From Aplectana chamaeleonis (Eukaryota > Nematoda > Chromadorea > Rhabditida > Cosmocercidae), in assembly GCA_029168955.1 (NCBI GenBank), contig JAPDOI010000289.1, positions 1 to 64,000 on the forward strand: a stretch of DNA of 64,000 bases, written 5' to 3'. The notes below the pieces were generated by a model, which was given only the letters and a program-made list of their open reading frames with translations, made no database searches and had not been told where the DNA came from. This document shows, one piece after another, positions 52,227-63,237 of the stretch (position 1 is its first letter; each line of letters starts with the position of its first letter). Position numbers and translations under genes: made by a program.

Positions 52227-55200
52227 GAGACCTAACTGGAAGTGCGCCACGCGCAGTGGAAAGTGTGCGGGACCCGACTGGAAGTGCGCCACGCGCCGTG
52301 GAAAGTGTGCGGGACTTATTTGGCAGTGCGCCACGCGCAGTGTAAAGTGTGCGAACCCAACTGGAAGTGCGCCACGCGCCGTGTAAAGTGTGCGGGACCC
52401 AATCGGAAGCGCGCCAAGCGCCGTGTAAAGGGTGCGGGACCCAACTGGAAGTGCACCACGCGCCGTGGAAAGTGTGCGGGACCCGACTGGAAGTGCGCCA
52501 CGCACCATGTAAAGTGTGCGGAGCCGACCGGAGGTGCGCCACGCTCCGTGTAAAGTGTGCCGGACCCAATTGGAAGTGTGCCATGCGCCGTGTAAAGTGT
52601 GCGGGACCCAACTGGAAGTGCGCCACGAGTCGTGTAAAGTGTGCGGGCCCGACTGGAAGTTCGCCACGCGCCTTGGAAAGCGTGCGGAACCAACTGGAAG
52701 TGCGCCACGCGCCGTGTAAAATGTGCGGCCCGACTGGAAGTGCGCCACGCGCCGTGGAAAGTGTGCGGGACCCGACTGGAAGTACGCCACGCGCAGTGTA
52801 AACTGTGCGGGACCCGACAAGAAGTGCGCCACGCACCGTGTAAAGTGTGCGGGACCCAACTGGAAGTGCGCCACGCGCGGTGAAAGTGCGGGACCCCACT
52901 GGAAGTGCGTCACGCGCCGTGGAAAGTGTGCGGGACCCAGCTGGAAGTGCGCCACGCGCCGTGGAAAGTGTGCGCGACCCGACTGGAAGTACGCCACGCG
53001 CGGTGTAAACTGTGCGGGACCCGACTGGAAGTGCACCACGCACCGTGGAAAGTGTGCGGGGCCCGACTGCAAGTGCCCCACGCACCCTGTGAAGTGTGCG
53101 GCAAGACTGGAAGTGCGCCACGCGCCGTGGAAGGTGTGCGGGACCCGACTGGAAGTGCACCACGCGCCGTGTAAAGTGTGCGGGACCCAACTGGAAGTGC
53201 GCCACGCGCCGTGGAAAGTGTGCGGGACCCGACTGGAAGTGCGACACGCGCCGTGGAAAGTGTGCGGGACCTAACTGGCAGTGCGCCACGCGCCGTGTGA
53301 AGTGTGCGAACCCAACTGGAAGTGCGACACGCGCCGTGTAAAGTGTGCGGGACCCTATAGAAAGTGCGCCAAGCACGGTGTAAAGTGTGCGGGATTTAAC
53401 TGGCAGTGCGCCACGCGCCGTGTAAAGTGTGCGAACCCAACTGGAAGTGCGCCGCGCGCCGTGTAAAGTGTGCGGGACCCAATAGGAAGTGCGCCAAGCA
53501 CGGTGTAAAGGGTGCGGGACCCAACTGGAAGTGCACCACGCACCTTGTAAAGTGAGCGGGGCCAACCCCGGAAGTGCGCCACGCCCGCGTAAAGTGTGCC
53601 GGACCCAATTGGAAGTGTGCCATGCGCCGTGTAAAGTGTGCGGACCCAACTGGAAGTGCGCCTAGCGCCGTGTGAAGTGTGCGGGACCCAACTGGAAGTG
53701 CGCCACGCGCAGTGAAAAGTGTGCGGGACCCCACTGGAAGTGCGTCACGCGCCATGGAAAGTGTGCGGGACCCAGCTGGAAGTGCGCCCCGCGCCGTGGA
53801 AAGTGTGCGGGACCCGACTGGAAGTACGCCACGCGCCGTGTAAACTGTGCGGGACCCGACTGGAAGTGCGCCACGCACCGTGGAAAGCGTGCGGGGCCCG
53901 ACTGCAAGTGCCCCACGCGCCGTGTGAAGTGTGCGGCAAGACTGGAAGTGCGCCACGCGCCGTGGAAGGTGTGCGGGACCCGACTGGAAGTGCACCACGC
54001 GCCGTGTAAAGTGTGCGGGACCCAACTGGAAGTGCGCCACGCGCCGTGGAAAGTGTGCGGGACCCGACTGGAAGTGCGCCACGCGCCGGGTAAAGTGTGC
54101 GAACCAAACTGGAAGTGCGCCACGCGCCGTGTAAAGTGTGCGGGACCCAATTGGAAGTGCGCCAAGCACCGTGTAAAGGGTGCGGGACCCAAGTGGAAGT
54201 GCACAGCGCGTCGAGGAAAGTGTGCGGAACCCGACTTGAAGTGCACCACGCGCCGTGTAAAGTGTGCGGGACCCAACTGGAAGTGCGCCACGCGCCGTGG
54301 AAAGTGTGCGGGCCCCGACTGGAAGTGCGCCACGCGCCGTGGAAAGTGTGCGGGACCTAACTGGCAGTGCGCCACGCGCCGTGTAAAGTGTGCGAACCCA
54401 ACTGGAAGTGCGCCACGCGCCGTGTAAAGTGTGCGGGACCCAATAGAAGTGCGCCAAGCACGGTGTAAAGGGTGCGGGACCCAACTGGAAGTGCACCACG
54501 CACCATGTAAAGTGTGCGGACCAACCCGGAAGTGCGCCACGCTCCGCGTAAAGTGTGCCGGACCCACTGGAAGTGTGCCATGCGCCGTGTAAAGTGTGCG
54601 GGACCCAACTGGAAGTGCGCCTAGCGCCGTGTGAAGTGTGCGGGACCCAACTGGAAGTGCGCCACGCGCGGTGAAAAGTGTGCGGGACCCCACTGGAAGA
54701 GCGTCACGCGCCATGGAAAGTGTGCGGGACCCAGCTGGAAGTGCGCCACGCGCCGTGGAAAGTGTGCGGGACCCGACTGGAAGTACGCCACGCGCCGTGT
54801 AAACTGTGCGGGACCCGACAAGAAGTGCGCCACGCACCGTGTAAAGTGTGCGGGACCCAACTGGAAGTGCGCCACGCGCGGTGAAAAGTGTGCGGGACCC
54901 CACTGGAAGTGCGTCACGCGCCGTGGAAAGTGTGCGGGACCCAGCTGGAAGTACGCCACGCGCCGTGTAAACTGTGCGGGACCCGACTGGAAGTGCGCCA
55001 CGCAGCGTGGAAAGTGTGCGGGGCTCGACTGCAAGTGCGCCACGCGCCGTGTAAAGTGTGCGGCAAGACTGGAAGTGCGCCACGCGCCGTGGAAGGTGTG
55101 CGGGACCCGACTTGAAGTGCACCACGCGCCGTGTAAAGTGTGCGGGACCCAACTGGAAGTGCGCCACGCGCCGTGGAAAGTGTGCGGGACCCGACTGGAA

Positions 55201-55675
55201 GTGCGCCACGCGCCGTGGAAAGTGTGCGGGACCTAACTGGCGGTGCGCCACGCGCCGTGTAAAGTGTGCGAACCCAACTGGAAGTGCGCCACGCGCCGTG
55301 TAAAGTGTGCCGGGACCCAGCGCCAACACCGTGTAAAGGGTGCGGGACCCAACTGGAAGTGCACAACGCGTCGTGGAAAGTGTGCGGAACCCGACTGGAA
55401 GTGCGCCACGCACCATGTAAAGTGTGCGGGACCCAATCGGAAGTGCGCGACGCTCCGTGTAAAGTGTGCCGGACCCACTGGAAGTGTGCCATGCGCCGTG
55501 TAAAGTGTGCGGGACCCAACTGGAAGTGCGCCACGCGCCGTGTAAAGTGTGCGGGCCCGACTGGAAGTTCGCCACGCGCCGTGTAAAGTGTGCGGGACCC
55601 AACTGGAAGTGCGTCACGCGCCGTGTAAAGTGTGCGGCAAGACTGGAAGTGCGCCACGCGCCGTGGAAAGTGTGC
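52227..55675 (+). repeat. Array B higher-order repeat type 2 (about 3.46 kb), copy 1
   Basis: Rare markers are repeated in order. GCGAGACCTAAC at 52,227 recurs at 55,676. GGGACTTATTTGG at 52,316 recurs at 55,765. ACCCTATAGAAAG near 53,353 recurs at 56,807. GCGCCTAGCGCC near 53,661 and 54,620 recurs at 57,117 and 58,080. Offsets are 3,449-3,460 bp, drifting with small indels. Confidence 0.85.
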
Positions 55676-58600
55676 GAGACCTAACTGGAAGTGCGCCACG
55701 CGCAGTGGAAAGTGTGCGGGACCCGACTGGAAGTGCGCCACGCGCCGTGGAAAGTGTGCGGGACTTATTTGGCAGTGCGCCACGCGCAGCGTAAAGTGTG
55801 CGAACCCAACTGGAAGTGCGCCACGCGCCGTGTAAAGTGTGCGGGACCCAATCGGAAGCGCGCCAAGCGCCGTGTAAAGGGTGCGGGACCCAACTGGAAG
55901 TGCACCACGCGCCGTGGAAAGTGTGCGGGACCCGACTGGAAGTGCGCCACGCACCATGTAAAGTGTGCGGGAGCCAACCGGAAGTGCGCCACGCTCCGTG
56001 TAAAGTGTGCCGGACCCAATTGGAAGTGTGCCATGCGCCGTGTAAAGTGTGCGGGACCCAACTGGAAGTGCGCCACGAGTCGTGTAAAGTGTGCGGGCCC
56101 GACTGGAAGTTCGCCACGCGCCTTGGAAAGCGTGCGGGAACCAACTGGAAGTGCGCCACGCGCCGTGTAAAATGTGCGGCCCGACTGGAAGTGCGCCACG
56201 CGCCGTGGAAAGTGTGCGGGACCCGACTGGAAGTACGCCACGCGCAGTGTAAACTGTGCGGGACCCGACAAGAAGTGCGCCACGCACCGTGTAAAGTGTG
56301 CGGGACCCAACTGGAAGTGCGCCACGCGCGGTGAAAAGTGTGCGGGACCCCACTGGAAGTGCGTCACGCGCCGTGGAAAGTGTGCGGGACCCAGCTGGAA
56401 GTGCGCCACGCGCCGTGGAAAGTGTGCGGGACCCGACTGGAAGTACGCCACGCGCGGTGTAAACTGTGCGGGACCCGACTGGAAGTGCACCACGCACCGT
56501 GGAAAGTGTGCGGGGCCCGACTGCAAGTGCCCCACGCACCCTGTGAAGTGTGCGGCAAGACTGGAAGTGCGCCACGCGCCGTGGAAGGTGTGCGGGGCCC
56601 GACTGGAAGTGCACCACGCGCCGTGTAAAGTGTGCGGGACCCAACTGGAAGTGCGCCACGCGCCGTGGAAAGTGTGCGGGACCTGACTGGAAGTGCGACA
56701 CGCGCCGTGGAAAGTGTGCGGGACCTAACTGGCAGTGCGCCACGCGCCGTGTGAAGTGTGCGAACCCAACTGGAAGTGCGACACGCGCCGTGTAAAGTGT
56801 GCGGGACCCTATAGAAAGTGCGCCAAGCACGGTGTAAAGTGTGCGGGATTTAACTGGCAGTGCACCACGCGCCGTGTAAAGTGTGCGAACCCAACTGGAA
56901 GTGCGCCGCGCGCCGTGTAAAGTGTGCGGGACCCAATAGGAAGTGCGCCAAGCACGGTGTAAAGGGTGCGGGACCCAACTGGAAGTGCACCACGCACCTT
57001 GTAAAGTGTGCGGGACCAACCCCGGAAGTGCGCCACGCTCCGCGTAAAGTGTGCCGGACCCAATTGGAAGTGTGCCATGCGCCGTGTAAAGTGTGCGGGA
57101 CCCAACTGGAAGTGCGCCTAGCGCCGTGTGAAGTGTGCGGGACCCAACTGGAAGTGCGCCACGCGCGGTGAAAAGTGTGCGGGACCCCACTGGAAGTGCG
57201 TCACGCGCCATGGAAAGTGTGCGGGACCCAGCTGGAAGTGCGCCCCGCGCCGTGGAAAGTGTGCGGGACCCGACTGGAAGTACGCCACGCGCCGTGTAAA
57301 CTGTGCGGGACCCGACTGGAAGTGCGCCACGCACCGTGGAAAGCGTGCGGGGCCCGACTGCAAGTGCCCCACGCGCCGTGTGAAGTGTGCGGCAAGACTG
57401 GAAGTGCGCCACGCGCCGTGGAAGGTGTGCGGGACCCGACTGGAAGTGCACCACGCGCCGTGTAAAGTGTGCGGGACCCAACTGGAAGTGCGCCACGCGC
57501 CGTGGAAAGTGTGCGGGACCCGACTGGAAGTGCGCCACGCGCCGTGTAAAGTGTGCGAACCAAACTGGAAGTGCGCCACGCGCCGTGTAAAGTGTGCGGG
57601 ACCCAATTGGAAGTGCGCCAAGCACCGTGTAAAGGGTGCGGGACCCAACTGGAAGTGCACAACGCGTCGTGGAAAGTGTGCGGAACCCGACTTGAAGTGC
57701 ACCACGCGCCGTGTAAAGTGTGCGGGACCCAACTGGAAGTGCGCCACGCGCCGTGGAAAGTGTGCGGGACCCGACTGGAAGTGCGCCACGCGCCGTGGAA
57801 AGTGTGCGGGACCTAACTGGCAGTGCGCCACGCGCCGTGTAAAGTGTGCGAACCCAACTGGAAGTGCGCCACGCGCCGTGTAAAGTGTGCGGGACCCAAT
57901 AGGAAGTGCGCCAAGCACGGTGTAAAGGGTGCGGGACCCAACTGGAAGTGCACCACGCACCATGTAAAGTGTGCGGGACCAACCCCGGAAGTGCGCCACG
58001 CTCCGCGTAAAGTGTGCCGGACCCAATTGGAAGTGTGCCATGCGCCGTGTAAAGTGTGCGGGACCCAACTGGAAGTGCGCCTAGCGCCGTGTGAAGTGTG
58101 CGGGACCCAACTGGAAGTGCGCCACGCGCGGTGAAAAGTGTGCGGGACCCCACTGGAAGAGCGTCACGCGCCATGGAAAGTGTGCGGGACCCAGCTGGAA
58201 GTGCGCCACGCGCCGTGGAAAGTGTGCGGGACCCGACTGGAAGTACGCCACGCGCCGTGTAAACTGTGCGGGACCCGACAAGAAGTGCGCCACGCACCGT
58301 GTAAAGTGTGCGGGACCCAACTGGAAGTGCGCCACGCGCGGTGAAAAGTGTGCGGGACCCCACTGGAAGTGCGTCACGCGCCGTGGAAAGTGTGCGGGAC
58401 CCAGCTGGAAGTGCGCCACGCGCCGTGGAAAGTGTGCGCGACCCGACTGGAAGTACGCCACGCGCGGTGTAAACTGTGCGGGACCCGACTGGAAGTGCAC
58501 CACGCACCGTGGAAAGTGTGCGGGGCCCGACTGCAAGTGCCCCACGCACCCTGTGAAGTGTGCGGCAAGACTGGAAGTGCGCCACGCGCCGTGGAAGAAG

Positions 58601-59120
58601 TGCGGGACCCGACTGGAAGTGCACCACGCGCCGTGTAAAGTGTGCGGGACCCAACTGGAAGTGCGCCACGCGCCGTGGAAAGTGTGCGGGACCCGACTGG
58701 AAGTGCGACACGCGCCGTGGAAAGTGTGCGGGACCTAACTGGCAGTGCGCCACGCGCCGTGTGAAGTGTGCGAACCCAACTGGAAGGGCGACACGCGCCG
58801 TGTAAAGTGTGCGGGACCCTATAGAAAGTGCGCCAAGCACGGTGTAAAGTGTGCGGGATTTAACTGGCAGTGCGCCACGCGCCGTGTAAAGTGTGCGAAC
58901 CCAACTGGAAGTGCGCCGCGCGCCGTGTAAAGTGTGCGGGACCCAATAGGAAGTGCGCCACGCGGTGTAAAGGGTGCGGGACCCAACTGGAAGTGCACCA
59001 CGCACCTTGTAAAGTGTGCGGGACCAACCCCGAAGTGCGCCACGCTCCGCGTAAAGTGTGCCGGACCCACCGGAAGTGTGCCATGCGCCGTGTAAAGTGT
59101 GCGGGACCCAACTGGAAGTG
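55676..59120 (+). repeat. Array B higher-order repeat type 2 (about 3.46 kb), copy 2
   Basis: It carries the same ordered markers as copy 1, with 200-codon conceptual translations nearly identical across the offset. A further internal reuse is seen: the CCCTATAGAAAG marker appears again at 58,817, 2,010 bp later. The right boundary is approximate. Confidence 0.8.
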
Positions 59121-61740
59121 CGCCTAGCGCCGTGTGAAGTGTGCGGGACCCCACTGGAAGTGCGTCACGCGCCATGGAAAGTGTGCGGGACCCAGCTGGA
59201 AGTGCGCCACGCGCCGTGGAAAGTGTGCGGGACCCGACTGGAAGTACGCCACGCGCCGTGTAAACTGTGCGGGACCCGACTGGAAGTGCGCCACGCACCG
59301 TGGAAAGCGTGCGGGGCCCGACTGCAAGTGCCCCACGCGCCGTGTGAAGTGTGCGGCAAGACTGGAAGTGCGCCACGCGCCGTGGAAGGTGTGCGGGACC
59401 CGACTGGACGTGCACCACGCGCCGTGTAAAGTGTGCGGGAGCCAACTGGAAGTGCGCCACGCGCCGTGGAAAGTGTGCGGGACCCGACTGGAAGTGCGCC
59501 ACGCGCCGTGTAAAGTGTGCGAACCAAACTGGAAGTGCGCCACGCGCCGTGGTAAAGTGTGCGGGACCCAACTGGAAGTGCGCCAAGCACCGTGTAAAGG
59601 GTGCGGGACCCAACTGGAAGTGCACAACGCGTCGTGGAAAGTGTGCGGAACCCGACTTGAAGTGAGCCACGCGCCGTGGAGAGTGTGCGATACTCGAGTA
59701 GAAGTGCGCCACGCGCCCTGAAAGTGTGCGGGACCAACCTGGAAGTGCGCCGCGCGTCGTGGAAAGTGTTCCGGACCTAACTGGCAGTGCGCCACGCGCC
59801 GTGTAAAGTGTGCGAACCCAACTGGAAGTGCGCCACGCGCCGTGTAAAGTGTGCGGGACCCAACAGGAAGTGCGCCAAGCACGGTGTAAAGGGTGCGGGA
59901 CCCAACTGGAAGTGCACCACGCACCATGTAAAGTGTGCGGGACCAACCCCGGAAGTGCGCCACGCTCCGCGTAAAGTGTGCCGGACCCAATTGGAAGTGT
60001 GCCATGCGCCGTGTAAAGTGTGCGGGACCCAACTGGAAGTGCGCCTAGCGCCGTGGAAAGTGTGCGGGACCCGACTGGAAGTGCGACACGCGCCGTGGAA
60101 AGTGTGCGGGACCTAACTGGCAGTGCGCCACGCGCCGTGTGAAGTGTGCGAACCCAACTGGAAGTGCGACACGCGCCGTGTAAAGTGTGCGGGACCCTAT
60201 AGAAAGTGCGCCAAGCACGGTGTAAAGTGTGCGGGATTTAACTGGCAGTGCGCCACGCGCCGTGTAAAGTGTGCGAACCCAACTGGAAGTGCGCCGCGCG
60301 CCGTGTAAAGTGTGCGGGACCCAATAGGAAGTGCGCCAAGCACGGTGTAAAGGGTGCGGGACCCAACTGGAAGTGCACCACGCACCTTGTAAAGTGTGCG
60401 GGACCAACCCCGGAAGTGCGCCACGCTCCGCGTAAAGTGTGCCGGACCCAATTGGAAGTGTGCCATGCGCCGTGTAAAGTGTGCGGGACCCAACTGGAAG
60501 TGCGCCTAGCGCCGTGTGAAGTGTGCGGGACCCAACTGGAAGTGCGCCACGCGCGGTGAAAAGTGTGCGGGACCCCACTGGAAGTGCGTCACGCGCCATG
60601 GAAAGTGTGCGGGACCCAGCTGGAAGTGCGCCACGCGCCGTGGAAAGTGTGCGGGACCCGACTGGAAGTACGCCACGCGCCGTGTAAACTGTGCGGGACC
60701 CGACTGGAAGTGCGCCACGCACCGTGGAAAGCGTGCGGGGCCCGACTGCAAGTGCCCCACGCGCCGTGTGAAGTGTGCGGCAAGACTGGAAGTCCGCCAC
60801 GCGCCGTGGAAGGTGTGCGGGACCCGACTGGAAGTGCACCACGCGCCGTGTAAAGTGTGCGGGACCCAACTGGAAGTGCGCCACGCGCCGTGGAAAGTGT
60901 GCGGGACCCGACTGGAAGTGCGCCACGCGCCGTGTAAAGTGTGCGAACCAACTGGAAGTGCGCCACGCGCCGTGTAAAGTGTGCGGGACCCAACTGGAAG
61001 TGCGCCACGCACCGTGTAAAGGGTGCGGGACCCAACTGGAAGTGCACAACGCGTCGTGGAAAGTGTGCGGAACCCGACTTGAAGTGCACCACGCGCCGTG
61101 TAAAGTGTGCGGGACCCAACTGGAAGTGCGCCACGCGCCGTGGAAAGTGTGCGGGACCCGACTGGAAGTGCGCCACGCGCCGTGGAAAGGGTGCGGGACC
61201 TAACTGGCAGTGCGCTACGCGCCGTGTAAAGTGTGCGAACCCAACTGGAAGTGCGCCACGCGCCGTGTAAAGTGTGCGGGACCCAACAGGAAGTGCGCCT
61301 AGCACGGTGTAAAGGGTGCGGGACCCAACTGGAAGTGCACCACGCACCATGTAAAGTGTGCGGGACCAACCCCGGAAGTGCGCCACGCTCCGCGTAAAGT
61401 GGGCCGGACCCAATTGGAAGTGTGCCATGCGCCGTGTAAAGTGTGCGAGACCCAACTGGAAGTGCGCCTAGCGCCGTGTGAAGTGTGCGGGACCCAACTG
61501 GAAGTGCGCCACGCGCGGTGAAAAGTGTGCGGGACCCCACTGGAAGAGCGTCACGCGCCATGGAAAGTGTGCGGGACCCAGCTGGAAGTGCGCCACGCGC
61601 CGTGGAAAGTGTGCGGGACCCGACTGGAAGTACGCCACGCGCCGTGTAAACTGTGCGGGACCCGACTGGAAGTGCGCCACGCACCGTGGAAAGCGTGCGG
61701 GGCCCGACTGCAAGTGCCCCACGCGCCGTGTGAAGTGTGC
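59121..61740 (+). repeat. Array B higher-order repeat type 2, shortened third copy
   Basis: Markers CCCTATAGAAAG (60,195) and GCGCCTAGCGCC (60,505 and 61,467) match copy 2 at offsets of 3,387-3,388 bp, about 70 bp less than the copy 1 to copy 2 spacing. A degenerate patch near 59,655-59,770 (GTGAGCCACG, GAGAGTGTGCGATACTCGAG, CGCCCTGAAAG, GTGTTCCGG) lies inside it. Extra CCTAGCGCC markers at 59,123 and 60,044 show local rearrangement. Confidence 0.7.
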
Positions 61741-61774
61741 GGCCCGACTGGAAGTGCGCCACGCGCCGTGTAAA

Positions 61775-62537
61775 GTGTGCGGGACCCAACTGGAAGTGCG
61801 CCACGCGTGGTGAAAAGTGTGCGGGACCCAACTGGAAGTGCGTCACGCGCCGTGGAAAGTGTGCGGGACCCAGCTGGAAGTGCGCCACGCGTGGTGAAAA
61901 GTGTGCGGGACCCAACTGGAAGTGCGTCACGCGCCGTAGAAAGTGTGCGGGACCCGACTGGAAGTACGCCACGCGCCGTGTAAACTGTGCGGGACCCGAC
62001 TGGAAGTGCGCCACGCACCGTGGAAAGTGTGCGGGGCCCGACTGCAAGTGCGCCACGCGCCAAGGAAAGTGTGCGGGACCAGACTGAAAGTGCGCCACGC
62101 GCCGTGTAAAATGTGCGGCCCGACTGGAAGTGGGCCACGCGCCGTGGAAAGTGTGCGGGACCCGACAAGAAGTGCGTCACGCGCCGTGGAAAGTGTGCGA
62201 GACCCAGCTGGAAGTGCGCCACGCGCCATGGAAAGTGTGCGGGACCCGACTGGAAGTACGCCACGCGCCGTGTAAACTGTGCGGGACCCGACTGGAAGTG
62301 CGCCACGCAGCGTGGAAAGTGTGCGGGACCCAGCTGGAAGTGCGCCACGCGTGGTGAGAAGTGTGCGGGACCCAACTGGAAGTGCGCCACGCTCCGTGTA
62401 AAGTGTGCGGAACCCAGCTGGAAGTGCGCCACGCGCCATGGAAAGTGTGCGGGACCCGACTGGAAGTACGCCACGCGCCGTGTAAACTGTGCGGGACCCG
62501 ACTGAAAGTGCGTCACGCGCCGTGGAAAGTGTGCGGG
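61775..62537 (+). repeat. Right-end duplication, left copy (offset 1,463 bp)
   Basis: From GCGGGACCCAACTGG with CGCGTGGTGAAAAG through GACCCGACTGAAAGTGCGTC, this block matches 63,238-64,000 at a constant offset of 1,463 bp. Conceptual translations of 110 and 130 codons are identical in the two copies. Markers include CGCCAAGGAAAG, GGGACCAGACTGAAAG, GCGAGACCCAGC and CGTGGTGAGAAG. Confidence 0.88.
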
Positions 62538-63237
62538 ACCCAGCTGGAAGTGCGCCACGCGTGGTGAGAAGTGTGCGGCAAAGACTGGAAGTGCGCCACG
62601 CGCCGTGGAAAGTGTGCGGGACCCGACTGGAAGTGCGCCACGCCCGTCGAAAGTGAGCGGGACCTAACTGGAAGTGCGCCATGCACGGTGTAAAGGGTGC
62701 GGGACCCAACTGAAAGTGCACCACGCGCCGCGGAAAGTGTGCGGAACCGGACTGGGAGCGCGCCACGCACCATGTAAAGTGTGCGGGACCCAACCGGAAG
62801 TGCGCCACGCTCCGCGTAAAGTGTGCCGGACCCAATTGGAAGTGTGCCATGCGCCGTGTAAAGTGTGCGGCCCGACTGGAAGTGGGCCACGCGCCGTGGA
62901 AAGTGTGCGGAACCCGACAAGGAAGTGCGTCACGCGCCGTGGAAAGTGTGCGGGACCCAGCTGGAAGTGCGCCACGCGCCATGGAAAGTGTGCGGGACCC
63001 GACTGGAAGTACGCCACGCGCCGTGTAAACTGTGCGGGACCCGACTGGAAGTGCGCCACGCACCGTGGAAAGTGTGCGGGGCCCGACTGTAAGTGCGCCA
63101 CGCGCCGAGGAAAGTGTGCGGGACCAGACTGAAAGTGCGCCACGCGCCGTGTAAAATGTGCGGCCCGACTGGAAGTGGGCCACGCGCCGTGGAAAGTGTG
63201 CGGGACCCGACAAGAAGTGCGTCACGCGCCGTGGAAA

